From: Daucus carota subsp. sativus
Taxonomy: Eukaryota; Streptophyta; Magnoliopsida; Apiales; Apiaceae
Direction of reading: 5' to 3'
Length of the DNA stretch: 64,000 nt
NCBI RefSeq assembly: GCF_001625215.2
Contig: NC_030384.2
Location: forward strand, 22,246,527 to 22,310,526
Position 1 is the first letter of the stretch. The number at the start of each line of letters is the position of its first letter. Of this stretch, positions 32,397 to 43,644 are shown in pieces. Under the pieces are notes generated by a model that had not been told where the DNA came from, did no database searches, and worked only from the letters and a program-made list of their open reading frames with translations. The position numbers were made by a program, and so were the translations under genes.

Positions 32397-32800
32397 TCTA
32401 TACTATACTATAATAAGCCAACATAGGTATAATTTGTAGTCATACAAAATTTTGGTTTGGTCATCTCTTTTGTAACTACAAGTCTGTCACATGTAAACTT
32501 CTCTTACTCTTACAATATTAAAGAGTTTTATACCGTTTAAATTACAAACACTTGAGATGTAGTACAAGATAAAAACTCCACCATTATTCTTTTAAATATA
32601 ATTTATATACAATATTATAATAAATCGACATTGGTATAATTTGTAGCCGTCCAAAATATATAATCAGTTGGTAAATATAATCGGGTTAAAATCCAATTCA
32701 TCAATTCTAAAATACTATTAAGATGATGTTAAAATTTAAATTATAATTAATAAATTACGAATTTTATATCCGTCCGTGCTTCGCACGGGTTAAAGGCTAG
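32397..32800 (+). mobile_element. Small non-autonomous Helitron
   Basis: 5' end TCTATACTATACTATAATAA preceded by A. The 3' end has the hairpin CCGTGCTTCGCACGG followed 8 bp later by CTAG and a flanking T. These are the standard Helitron signatures. 404 bp, no coding capacity. Confidence 0.85.
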
Positions 32801-32801
32801 T

Positions 32802-33270
32802 TATATATAACAAGGAAGAGGTTTTGAAAATTAATATAAAGGAATAGAACGGTAGGGTAGACGTGGAGAGGCCGTTGAACTAGATATTTATTGTCGAATA
32901 TACATTTCTAGCTAATAAAGTTTAATTAAAAAAATTCAATTTTAATAATTGATTAGTTGAATCCAACTTTAACAAAAAAAAAATGGGCAAACCCCTTTCT
33001 AAAAAATCTTAAGATTTTCTTTGTTCTTTATATAGCCGCTTTAATTATGTAAAAGACTTCCATCGACTTTTAGCCGTGGAAAGTCCCAAACTCTTTTATT
33101 TATTTTATTTAATTTGTTTTTCTCAATAATCTTTCTTTTGGGGGAATGATTTATATCATTTTGATTATGTTTGGTTTGTTTTTGTAGATATGCATGCATC
33201 ATCAGAATTTTCGATTTATTTTTTTATTTGATTCAAACGGAGTTTATCGGATTTGAGAGTTAATCATCGT
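32802..33270. other. Spacer without gene
   Basis: AT-rich. Nothing recognised. Confidence 0.5.
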
Positions 33271-33535
33271 CACTACACCATAAAAGGCCTTATCTAACAT
33301 AAAAAAATTGTTGCAGAATGGGGTCAATATGTTGCTAAAGGCCCATAAAAGGGCTAAGGCAACATTTATTTTATGATAGGATTTTTGCCGTTGCCTTAGG
33401 GGGTCTAAGGCAACATATCGTTTGCCTACAGCAACAACCGAGATATGTTAGCAAAGAGTGTTTAATCTAACATTTTATTCTCCTACTCCAACAAAAAATT
33501 ATGTTACCTTAGAGTAATTTTATTTTTTTAAAAAA

Positions 33536-33604
33536 GTGGGGCCCACGTGGGGGCCATTGTGGGGCCCACGTGGGGGCCACTGTGGGGCCCACGTGGGGGC
33601 CATC
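33536..33604. repeat. Three 23-bp palindromic tandem repeats
   Basis: The unit starts GTGGGGCCCACGTGGGGGCC and begins at 33536, 33559 and 33582. Each copy contains the palindrome GGGGCCCACGTGGG-type core with a CACGTG E-box/G-box. Confidence 0.9.
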
Positions 33605-33984
33605 AAGTTGCCAGGTGGCAGCAGCTAAATTGGCAACATATTTTTCCTATACTGCAACAGTTTTGAAATACAAGTTTTGCAACATTTAAATAGGCTACTG
33701 CAACATTTTATCCAAAAAAATTTGCAATTCTACTGTTAAAATACAATACTTCCCAAAATTTGTCCATCATTTCAACAAACCATTGTAAACATACAAAAAC
33801 CAACATCAAATCCAATTTACTCCAACATCAAATCCACAGCTAAACCAACATAATATCCAGAATCGACCAACTACCAGCAAACTAACAGTTTAATAACAAA
33901 AAGTCTAGATATATAACCCCATACTATTAGCTAGTCAAAATAACTTCAAAGAACCAAAGTCTAAACAACCATACTATTAGCAAA

Positions 33985-35221
33985 CTAGAAGCTGGTGCCT
34001 TTAGTCATTGGTGTGCCATCGTCATTGTCACTGGCCACATGTGCACACAGCTCTGTAACATCAATTGTGAACGGGTTTGCTTCACCAAGTTTCTTAAGGA
34101 CCGATGCCAAATTTTGTTGCACCTTCCTGTTTACCTGCTCATCTACCTCTTCTTGGATTTTCTTCACTTTTTCCTCGACTTCAGCAGCAAGGCCTTCCTT
34201 AATTTTTGTTGTCAATTCTTTGACATATGTATCCGTTGGAGCAGCAGCTGATAGTTTTTGCGGCTTCTTGCATCTCCCTAAGAGCCAAGTCGGGCCATGC
34301 TCTTTATCCAAAAGCATTTCATCAGCAGCCTCCCCGGAATTGATTTTTTTGTTAATTTTATCCTACAAAAGTACAATAACATGAACATAAACGAGCAAAT
34401 GCAAAACAGAGAAAACTGAAAGGGCAAATATTATGTGTAACTGATTAAGTTAAATACTTACAATTTTCTTTTTCATTGTTTTAGTACTGGTCTTGTACTC
34501 GCGTCCTGCATCACGAGTCCGAGTTTTCACAAAAACCTCTGCATCACATGGTTCAGACTCATCTGGGGCATTCTTTTTCTACAAAAATAGATTATACGAG
34601 ACATAAATTATCGAACAAGAAAGCCAGAAATCATTAATTTAAATTAGATGACCATATACCATTTTGTGTCGAAGCTGTGCGATACTTTTAGGACCAAGAG
34701 TGTGAGTCTCGGTATATGACTTGCGGCTATTTGAATTTTTCCTGGCTTTATCCTACAAAAAATTAAACGAAAGTTGAGCAACTTATACTATGTTCCCAAG
34801 ACAATATTTAGTGCCTAAAATCACAAGTATACCTGAATACTTTCATCATTCCAATATTCCAACAGCAATTTGAACCTCTCAAGTGGAATATCATCAGGCC
34901 TATTTTGTAGCCTAATTTCATCAGTTTCAAAAGCTGTATAATGCGCTGCCTTAGTTCGACACTTATACCCCCTCCAGGATGCATGAATTGTCTCAATTGC
35001 CCAACTTTCCAGTTCATCGGGAATAATATAGCGGGCCTTGCAAATATTAATAAGAATTACTTTATCGAACTACTCATATAATTCACATTCTACAGGGGCA
35101 TGTCATTTCATCACCTACGGCTACGTTAGGGAATGCATTCCGAATAAAGGATTTTATTCCTCTGATGTACTCGACACTATACTTTGGAAGGTTTATCCAA
35201 GTATTATCCACATCGTCCATG
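33985..35221 (-). CDS. CACTA-borne transposase-associated/Ptta-like protein
   Basis: Multi-exon gene on the minus strand within the CACTA element. First exon about 35221-35092: ATG then MDDVDNTWINLPKYSVEY and a MTCPCRM end, matching the transposase-associated domain (a Cys-rich N-terminal domain of plant CACTA proteins). Next about 35040-34832: WAIETIHASWRGYKCRTKAA and RLQNRPDDIPLERFKLLLEY, typical of the Ptta/En-Spm plant transposase family. Then about 34755-34660 (ETHTLGPKSIAQLRHKM), about 34579-34460 (AEVFVKTRTR...) and the last exon from about 34362 to 33985, with a Glu/Lys-rich helical stretch ending at a stop. I did not resolve every junction. The region between the first and second exons is short and GC-poor, and part of the domain may be deleted. 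Such proteins are transposon-encoded; their exact role is not settled. Confidence 0.7.
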
Positions 35222-35229
35222 GCTACAAT

Positions 35230-37020
35230 TAAGACAATTCAGTTTATTTATTATTTAGGTCACATAAACAAACGATTTCAATGCCTTTCCTAGACAAGAC
35301 CATTATTTTACTTTATATATTGAAGATCATATATGGATTATACTTAAAATAAAACATTCAAAACCTATATGTTTATTATGGTAACCTATACAGGGGTTAA
35401 CATATCTGCCATGTACTACCTCATCCCAGGGGTTAAGATAAACAGAATATACATATATGTCATAATTTATAGTTTCACTTTCAAATATAAGACCAAACAC
35501 ATGCATATTATTAATCATACAAATCATTAACAACAATATTCTTTTAATCAGGTAAGTCATACATAGAAATTTATCGCAATTCCCTTAAGTTATATATAGA
35601 GTATACATAGAGTTTATGAGCCAAGATAATATGTTATGGCATCTAACCAACTAGCTCACAATATCTACAATGGAATCTTACATGTATGGCAGCAGAGCAC
35701 AAAAATATACAAATGTTCAACAGAGAATCAACACCAGCTACTCTTAATTGTCAAATTTTTTAAGTTATAAACAGAGCATACATATAGAAACCACAAAACA
35801 GAGTCATAACTGGTCACCAGAACAACCTATTTCAAGCATAAATATTTAATAACAAGTCCTGGACACATACACTTACCACAAAATATAAATCAAATGTTAA
35901 CTAGTAACAAATATTAACTACAAAATGCAACAAATAACAAATGCCACAAAATGAAAACAACAAAGATTCATAAAATGCAATTCCAAACCCCTAATAAAAA
36001 CAAAAATCAGATAACTTCCCTAATAAAAACAAATAACAACAAAAACAAACCCAAAAACTCAAAAATGTTGAAGCAGAGAGGGAGATACCTGTAGCAAAAT
36101 CTTTAAACTGAAACCCTAATTTTAAATCCTTTAAATGAAATCCTTAAAATCAACCGAAGAAGCCCTGAAAATAGAAAATAAAGTTAGATTAACAGCCCCC
36201 ACTATATACAAATGAAAAAAATTAAATCAAAGCCACCATACCTAATTCCAAATGCAAAGCCTCCGCTGAAAATACCTGAAATCAAAGATAAAGTACGATT
36301 AGATGTAGTTTAAAAGAAGAAAGACCTGTAAATGGAAGAAAATAAAGAAATGAAGCCCTGATTTAAAGAGAGAAACCCCTAGTTAGGAGTATCAAAGCAT
36401 CGAGCCCTCAAACCATGCCCTAACTTGAAATCCAAACCTGAGATGAGAGAGATGTGCTGATGAGAGACCAGAGAGACCAGAGCGACGAGAGAGACACGGT
36501 GAAAAGAGAGAGAGGCGACTGTGGGGGTGAAAAGAGAGAGAGAGAGACGAGATGTGGGGGTGAAGAGCGAGAGAGGACTGTGTGGAAAATGAGAGATGAC
36601 TGAGTGTGAGTGGAAAAGGAAGTGAAAAAATGGGGCGGGGTGTTAGTGAAACAAAGTCCCGCTGCTTGTCTGATTTCACCGGGAACCACGCCCGCTTGTT
36701 CAAATAAACATATATACATATATTTAGTTTATATTTTATTTTTTGTTTACATTTTATTTTACTTTTTAAATAAATAAACATATATTTATTATTTAAAATA
36801 AAATCATTCACCTATTAAATTATTTAATATTTTATATAATTTTTTATATTTTTAGTTTATATTATTACATAACTTCTATTTTTATTTTTAATACAAGTAA
36901 TTACTTTTTTCTTTAATTTTAAGTTAAAATATTATTTTCACATTTTAATAGCTTAAGCTAACATATTTGTCTCCATGTTGTACCCTTAAACACTTTCTAA
37001 CAAAGGCAACATCCCCTTTT
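35230..37020. other. CACTA interior and subterminal region
   Basis: AT-rich noncoding sequence, then a GA-rich stretch (36430-36640) that may be the 5' leader of the element's gene on the minus strand. ORFs there are low-complexity SLSLF peptides and are not supported. Confidence 0.5.
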
Positions 37021-37142
37021 TGGCTAAGCTAACATGAAAAATATTATGTTGCGGAAGGGTGAAAGTAGTGTAGCTAAGGTAACATTTTTTAGCAACATTT
37101 ACAAAGGTCGCGTTGCGATAGGCCTTTTATGGCGTAGTGCGT

Positions 37143-37796
37143 CTATCTTGTCTTTTCGACTATTAGATCTAAGTTTTTTATTTTCATGTTATTTTAAGTT
37201 TACATTTATTTTCATTTTCAGCTTGTATTTTCAGGGTGTTTTCTCTCCTTGATGAGAGATTTGTTTTCGCTTTTTAATTGTAAGCGGAGGTCTTGATTTA
37301 TAGTAATAAAATTTTGTATGGAATCACAATTCTGGTCGATATCTCAAACGATAGACATGATGAAGTAGATATCAGTAACTCAACGAGAATGCATAAAGTG
37401 GGTACTTGTATTTCTATACCCATCATCTTGAAAATATCGTTTAACTATCTATTCAACAGAACAAACGATTATAATATATTATTTTTTCGACTCGATTATT
37501 GGTGTAGATATGGCGTATGATTTTTTTTTATGAGACGAACACCTTTATTTTAAAAAAAATAATTAGTTGATCCGTCATGATAAATTAATGTTTAAATTAT
37601 TGATTTCAGTCTCTCATCTAATACAGATTGAACCTTTATTAACTAATTAATAATCTTGATAAATTAATAAAATTTTATGATATCAACATATTAGTTATTA
37701 ATATATAGAAGGTTTGTCAAAATTTTATATACGCGGCTCATGTTAACCAACCTCATTAAACGAAAGCTACCGACCACGAAATCTTTCTTACTTACT
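37143..37796. other. Spacer without gene
   Basis: AT-rich. No gene or terminal repeat recognised. Confidence 0.5.
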
Positions 37797-37798
37797 TA

Positions 37799-38156
37799 GA
37801 GCTTGTATGTCCTAGTTTATGACTTAACATGACTTATGATTTAACATGACTTATTTGATAAGATGACAATTTAAAATGTCTGTTTGAATAATTTTGATTT
37901 ATGAATAACTTATGAGTTATTAAAAATATAATAATAAAAACAAAAGTGATTTATAAGTAACTTATAATTTAGAAGTAATTTTTATCAAAAAAAAGTTCAA
38001 AAAATTTAGCCACTGAAAAAAGTACCTCATAATAACTTCTGACTTTAAGTCAGTTTCTGGCTTATTTTTGATTTTAAGCTGGTTTCTAACTTATTACACA
38101 AATTTAAAGTCAGCGATAGCTTAAAACCCCGGCTTTAAACCCGGGCAAACACCCTC
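37799..38156. mobile_element. Tourist-like (PIF/Harbinger) MITE
   Basis: Imperfect inverted ends GAGCTTGTATGTCC and (inverted) GAGGGTGTTTGCCC flanked by a TTA TSD (37796-37798 and 38157-38159). 358 bp, noncoding, with repeated ATGACTTAACATGACTTA motifs. Confidence 0.7.
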
Positions 38157-38159
38157 TTA

Positions 38160-38649
38160 ATTACTACCAAAAGTTTGGGTCACTGTGTCGGTCCATATTT
38201 TCAGAAACTATATTGCCTGGTCGCCCCGAGTGGGAGGTTGCTACAGAGCCATTAACAGTTTGCATTTGAAAGTGACATCACTTTTCTAGGTGATCATTCC
38301 GTGGGACGGTGTGACCATCGATCATAGAATAGTATACCCAACATACACTTACCGATTAAACTTTATTCGTCCACACTAAAATTTAACGACTTCGCTAGGT
38401 CTAATGACTTTTGCCTACTTCCGAGAATAACCTTTTGTGATAGCAGCAGGATTTAGATTTTAAGTTTGTTATTTTCTTCTATATTTTATCATACAAATTC
38501 TTTTTGAAAATACCAACCACTTCAATCTTTTGCGCTGACAAATTCGTTGTAAAGTTGGACGGAATGTAATTGGAATTGTAATATACAAATTATCTTAATA
38601 TTTAGAAATTAAATAATAAATCCTAATAAATGTTATGACATGAAATAAT
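38160..38649. other. Spacer without gene
   Basis: A more GC-balanced stretch (38170-38440) followed by AT-rich sequence. No ORF or known element recognised. Confidence 0.45.
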
Positions 38650-39060
38650 TGATATATGAACTGTGAACATGTTATAATATTATATCGTTTATTCATTTTC
38701 GTTCGGCACTTAGCTACTATATATGCACACTAGTTAATTAACAAAATTCATTTTAAGCAAAAATACATGTAGAAAGCACAAAAATCATATACGTTAATTA
38801 AAACATGTTTTGAAACCCTAATTTTTATTGAATAGCATACCTCTGGCAAGTTTTAAAGAAACAGAAAGAATATTTACAGAATACTTAACAAACGTAGTTA
38901 TATGATGAATAAAACATGTAACATCTCACTTGACACTTCTTAACTAATACATTGTCATTGCATGCCTTTCTCAGCACTATAAATGAAGAAAACAGATTCA
39001 TTCCCGTTCATATCTTTTTAGGAAAATCAAACACTTTATTACAAAAATATTCTCCATTCC
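38650..39060 (+). promoter_or_regulatory. Promoter region of the ERF pseudogene
   Basis: Matches the orphan segment at 11650-12050 block by block, including TTGTCATTGCATGCCTTTCT and the TATA box TATAAAT (38978-38984), about 85 bp before the ATG at 39068. TGCATG is an RY-type core; whether it functions is not known. Confidence 0.65.
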
Positions 39061-39067
39061 TGTAGTC

Positions 39068-39494
39068 ATGGAATCCCCATCCATATCAGATTCAGATCTT
39101 GCTGTTCTTGAATCGATCCGACGACATCTTCTTGAAGATACTGATCATATTGTCGATCCTTTTACCAATGCAGGTGCATGCAATGATCTCCTCTACCGGT
39201 GGAATGTGAGCATCGATGATTTCTTCAAGAACCAACATACAATCACTGATTCCTTCAATGTTGATGAGTTTTTCGAACCGGTTGAATGTCCTGACCATGA
39301 GAATGTAAGTCCAGAAGTGTTGAATACGAGGTTATGACAAAGCTGCTTTTAGGTTACGAGGTTATCGGGCCACAGTTAATTTTCCAGACATGTTGGATCC
39401 TGAGATCGAAACACCAGAGCCTACAACATCAGCACCCTCGTCGTGGACATATTCAGAACAATACGAGTCATTTAAAAGGAGGAGATATGTGTAA
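39068..39494 (+). pseudogene. ERF pseudogene, AP2 domain largely deleted
   Basis: Third member of the ERF family. The first frame runs from ATG 39068 with the group IX-like N-terminus (SDSDLAVLESIRRHLLED) and a longer linker than copies 1 and 2, ending at a stop at 39335-39337. In another frame, from about 39336, [18 protein letters not shown] and a tail ending FKRRRYV-stop (39492-39494) match the end of the AP2 domain and the C-terminus of the other ERFs. About 40 residues of the AP2 domain (from YRGVRRRPW to AALA) are missing, and the two halves are out of frame. The protein cannot bind DNA through its AP2 domain. The promoter looks well preserved. Confidence 0.85.
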
Positions 39495-40134
39495 ATCAAA
39501 TCTTTGGACTCCATGTTAGTGAAAATTGATTGGATTTTTAGTCAGGTATAAATTACTTTGTCGAAATAGTTCTTGAATAGTGAAATTAACCTGGGGTCTC
39601 AAGTGTAACTTTAGCAACCATTTGGGAACCAAGCACACAATAATTTATTTGTGTCGGAGATAATTTCTAATTGAATCTTATATAGCGCAAACTGATTAGT
39701 GAAATGAATATTTAGTTGATAATGTATATACGAATTGATGTGCAATTATCACGTTGTAGAATATCTCCAACATATTTGATAAAATAGATTGAAAATACTC
39801 ATTAGAACATCTCCAATTTTATCAACTCTTAAATAAAAATAATTAATATATGTTATAGATAAAAATATAGAGATTACATAAAAAAATTAAACTCCAGTAA
39901 TGATTTCACTATATTATAACTTTAGTCAATTTTACCCGTGTTTCTAGTAGTGTTTATCACACTTGAGAAACATGTAAATGATATCTTTCACTTATAATAA
40001 TCTAATATAATAATAACACATTTTATAAATTTAATATGTCCATACGCAATTTCTACCAGGCCGATTAGAAACGCTATAAAACATTATAATTTGATGATAC
40101 TCGTTATAAATTGATTGATTATATTTTAAAATAA
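39495..40134. other. Spacer without gene
   Basis: 3' flank of the ERF pseudogene, AT-rich. Near 39764-39830 there are two fragments like the AGAACATCTCCAA end of Tourist MITEs, too short to delimit. Confidence 0.45.
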
Positions 40135-41927
40135 CTAGCTTATAATAACCCGTGCAATGCACGGGCGGCTAACATATTTGTTATTTTATCATGTATATTT
40201 TAAATTTAAATAATTTTATCGTCAAAATGAAATTATGATAGGATAATGTGTTTAAATAAACGTTTTATTTTACGGTTGGATAAATTCTTCATAGTTAAGT
40301 CCGTCAAATAGCTAATTAAAAAATTAGATCGAACAAATATATTTTAATGATAATGCTGATAATGTTACTCTTTTTTTACATGTTATAATTTAAGGAGACC
40401 TATAAACTCAGATATAAACTAAGCAATCAACTTTTTAATATTTTGTTATTAATAATTAATATGGTATAAAAATATATTATAAGTTAAAAAGAAGCATGAA
40501 ACCAAATACCGACCCATCATACAACCTAAATTTAATGTTTTTTTTTTATAACAAGGAATTTAAAAGCCATACGGCATCTACAAACACAATCGAAATTGGA
40601 CAGACGCCGAAGAATATCGCTGTTGAATCCTTTCTTCTTGGAGAGGCAACTGAGCGATTTGAATATACACACTTGTTTCCATCTGATTGATTTTCACCTG
40701 AGTTTTCTGAACAATCGACCATAGATGCGATCTCATAATAACCTTCAAATCTGAATCACCCATGAAAATTAAATCATGCCGATCTATAACCTCGGTCATG
40801 AAGAACATCAAAACACACCAAAACAAAACAATCCAACTCTCACAAGAAGGACAGACAAACAAAACCCAAATAAATTGAGAACTTATTGAATCAGAAATAA
40901 GATTTCAAAACAAGAAAACAAAAAAAAAAGGAATTGGAGCTTTCCACCAGTGAAAACCGATGGAAGCCCCTTCAAAAATCTTTAACGGAGGCTAGAGAGG
41001 CTAGGGTTTTGACAGAGAGAAGGAGGCTACTACTTAGAAACTTTAATCCTAAATTTAATGTTTTGATTTAATACATGATATAAATTTAAGAGATTTGTGG
41101 GTCGAATACCAACCAGTTCACCAAACTCAACTAACCGAAAAACCAGCTGAACTTTTTATATTTCGGCTTTGATGGGGTAATAATATATAATATATTATAG
41201 ATTACTAATATTTTTTTTAATGCGAGATCATTACAGCATTTTAAAATAATGTTTTTAATGTATTTTTGTTGAATAAATCACAAGTTATTTATTAATAATT
41301 ATATATAATATTATTGTATTTTTATATATATGTCGCCCGTGTTAATTGTAAAATCTCGGTTTTTTTAGTTAAAAAATTTAAAAAAGATAATGCGCTTTGG
41401 GTAAAAAGGTAATTACTATGTTACTCGATGTTATTTTAAAAGATTCAGTTTTTTAGCTAAAAATATATAAAAAATAATATATTTTATTTAAAATAATAAT
41501 TGGTGATACAGATAGGCCAGTATTTCGGCCCAAGTACAGACCGCTCGATCAATATAATAATATATATTTTTTATGAATATGTCGCCTGTGTCCGTATTAA
41601 TTGTAAAAGATCGATTTTATTAGCAAATTTATAAAAAGATAATATATTTAGTTAAAAGGGTAATTACCATGTTTCTCAATGTTTAAAAAATTGAGTTTTT
41701 TTTAGTCAAAAATATAAAAAATGTAGTATATTTCAATTAAAAAATAATAATTGGTTATATCAATAGGCCCGTATTTTGGCCCTAGTACCTACCGACCAAA
41801 TTTTTAATGTTTCAGTTTTAGTTGTGTAGTATAGAAAAAATAATTGGTTATATTGATAGGTCGTACTTTGGCCCAATTACCGACCGACCAAATTTTTAAT
41901 GTTTCAGTTTTAATAGTATAATATAGA
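40135..41927 (-). mobile_element. Non-autonomous Helitron
   Basis: On the minus strand the 5' end reads TCTATATTATACTATTAAAA (41927 downward). The 3' end has the hairpin CCCGTGCATTGCACGGG, then CTAG at 40138-40135 and a T. About 1.8 kb. An internal segment with GGCCC..TATTTTGGCCC and TTTTTAATGTTTCAGTTTTA is repeated near 41510, 41760 and 41870. The stretch 40480-41030 is less AT-rich and may be captured gene sequence, but I cannot identify it. Confidence 0.75.
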
Positions 41928-42290
41928 TGTATTGTCGTTATTTTTTATATCATTATAAATAGAAAATATCACTTGAATTGGATTACAAATGATGTGGAAT
42001 TTTCTTATCAAATATATGTAATTTCTATAAATATAACCAATTCAAGATGTTAATTAAAATTATGGATAAGAGAAGAAGATAATCTTTTTACATAATATCC
42101 ATATTGTTTGTTTATAATATTTATTAATTTAATAATTTGAGTTAAGGAGATGGCAAGAGAGAGATATTTATTTAAGATATTGCAAAAATATGTTTAACTT
42201 ATAATGTCATGTTGATGGCTGGATTTTTTAGAGCTTTAGCCCATGTCCCAAATTTGCTAGAATTTCGAATATCAGATTGAGAACTAAAGA
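41928..42290. other. Spacer without gene
   Basis: AT-rich, ending in a short (TA)n tract at 42290-42303. Nothing else recognised. Confidence 0.5.
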
Positions 42291-42303
42291 TATATATATA
42301 TAT

Positions 42304-42985
42304 AGGCTCATGATCAAATAGAAACCACTCTTAAAATAAAAACTAGAAACCAATACAAGTTAGTGATATTCTCAGTACAATTTAGTGATATTCTCTTTAG
42401 GATTTAGTGATATGTGTTGCAAGAATTAGTGAAAACTTGCAGAAACCGCCCAGAATCTCCATATATGTTCCAAAAACTGCTCAAATCTTCAGATCTGTTC
42501 ACGTTTTCGATTCAGATGATGGTGACAGTGGTGAAGATGGTGGAGGTGAAGTTGGAGATGGAGGAAGGATGATTGTGGTGAAGGTGTGGGCGGCTTGAAG
42601 TAGGGGGTTGGAGCGTTGCCGGAATAGTGGTGGCTCCACCGCGTTTTGAAGTTGAACCGAGGTGGAGAAAGAAGTATGAACGGGGCTGAAGGAGGTTGAA
42701 GCATCTACCAAGATGGGGTTGGTGAAGATGGAGTGGAGATTGTGTTGTTAGAGAAATAAAGGAGGTGGAGGTGGAGATGGAGGGGGCGGGCGGCATAGAG
42801 GTGGTGGTGGTTACGGAGGAGGTGACGACGGAGGTGGTGGCAGTGGCGGATGTGGAGGTGGGGTTGGTGAAGATGGAGTTGGAGATGTGGTTGTTCAAGA
42901 ATTTTGTGGTATTTTCTTTAGGATTTAGTGATATTTCAGCTTGGTTTTTAGTTTTTAGAATAAGGAGGTTTCTATTGGAGGATAA

Positions 42986-42988
<3 letters not shown>
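42304..42988 (+). mobile_element. Non-autonomous relative of unit B (element 1)
   Basis: Left end GGCTCATGATCAAATAGAAA abuts (TA)n. Right end, inverted, AGAGTTATCCTCCAATAGAA abuts (CT)n(TA)n. Three TTAGTGATAT motifs lie near the left end and one near the right. The interior is a G-rich GGTGGAGGTGGAG-type stretch. It is about 95% like the inverse of 55328-56025 by eye. No transposase; ORFs inside are low-complexity. Confidence 0.75.

Positions 42989-43075
<87 letters not shown>
42989..43075. repeat. (CT)n(TA)n(GA)n microsatellite
   Basis: CT repeats, about 30 bp of AT repeats and then GA repeats join the right end of element 1 to the left end of unit B. Confidence 0.95.
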
Positions 43076-43077
<2 letters not shown>

Positions 43078-43644
43078 ATACTCTAATAGAAACCAAATTA
43101 AAATAGAAACTAGAAACCACAGGCCCAGCCCACTTTTTAACACTCCCAGCCCACTAAAATGATCCAGCCCGCTTATACAAAACCCGCTTGCACAGTTAAA
43201 AACGATACACACCGATACGATACACACGATTCGCACACAACGGTCCATCACCTCCACTACTCCACTGTTCATCGTCGCGCAACTGCAGCAAGCTCAGGTA
43301 CGTCTCCAATGGCGATTTCTTCAACTTTTCCCCTCTTTTTTCGTTCTAATTAGGTATATTACAGCTTGTACGAAGAAAAACGAGGCGATTTTTGGATCTC
43401 GCAACCGCAACTCAAGCACCGAGCAAAATTACTTGAACATTTGTTGAATAGGTACTTTTCTGTAGTTTAGTAGTAATTGTAGTTAGTTAATCAGCTTAAT
43501 TAACTCGTATTTTTAGTGCATGTCGCTTTTTTTTTGAATTTTAAGGGTTTTATTGTATATTATTGTGAAAACTGACATTAATCTACTAATGTTATTTCAT
43601 AACAGCTGTTAATTAGCTTATTTCACTCTGAAAGCTACTAAAAT

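Larger units (their letters stand above)
33271..37139 (-). mobile_element. Complete CACTA element
   Basis: Inverted ends CACTACACCATAAAAGGCC and (inverted) CACTACGCCATAAAAGGCC with a 3-bp TSD CGT (33268-33270 and 37140-37142). 3,869 bp. Subterminal GGCAACAT/ATGTTGC-type repeats fill both sides. Exons for a transposase-associated and Ptta-type protein lie on the minus strand at 33985-35221. No DDE transposase is recognised, so it is probably non-autonomous for transposition. Confidence 0.9.

Noticed and set aside
36392-36811. ORFs rich in SLSLF/SLFSP on minus strand
   Set aside because: They come from a GA-rich leader within the CACTA element; no domain seen.
40480-41030. Possible captured gene (ORF 40578-40862 minus) in the Helitron
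   Set aside because: Slightly less AT-rich than its surroundings, but no protein family could be recognised and no splice structure stood out.
42779-43043. Gly/Val-rich ORF 42765-43043
   Set aside because: Runs from a G-rich tract into the microsatellite; not conserved.
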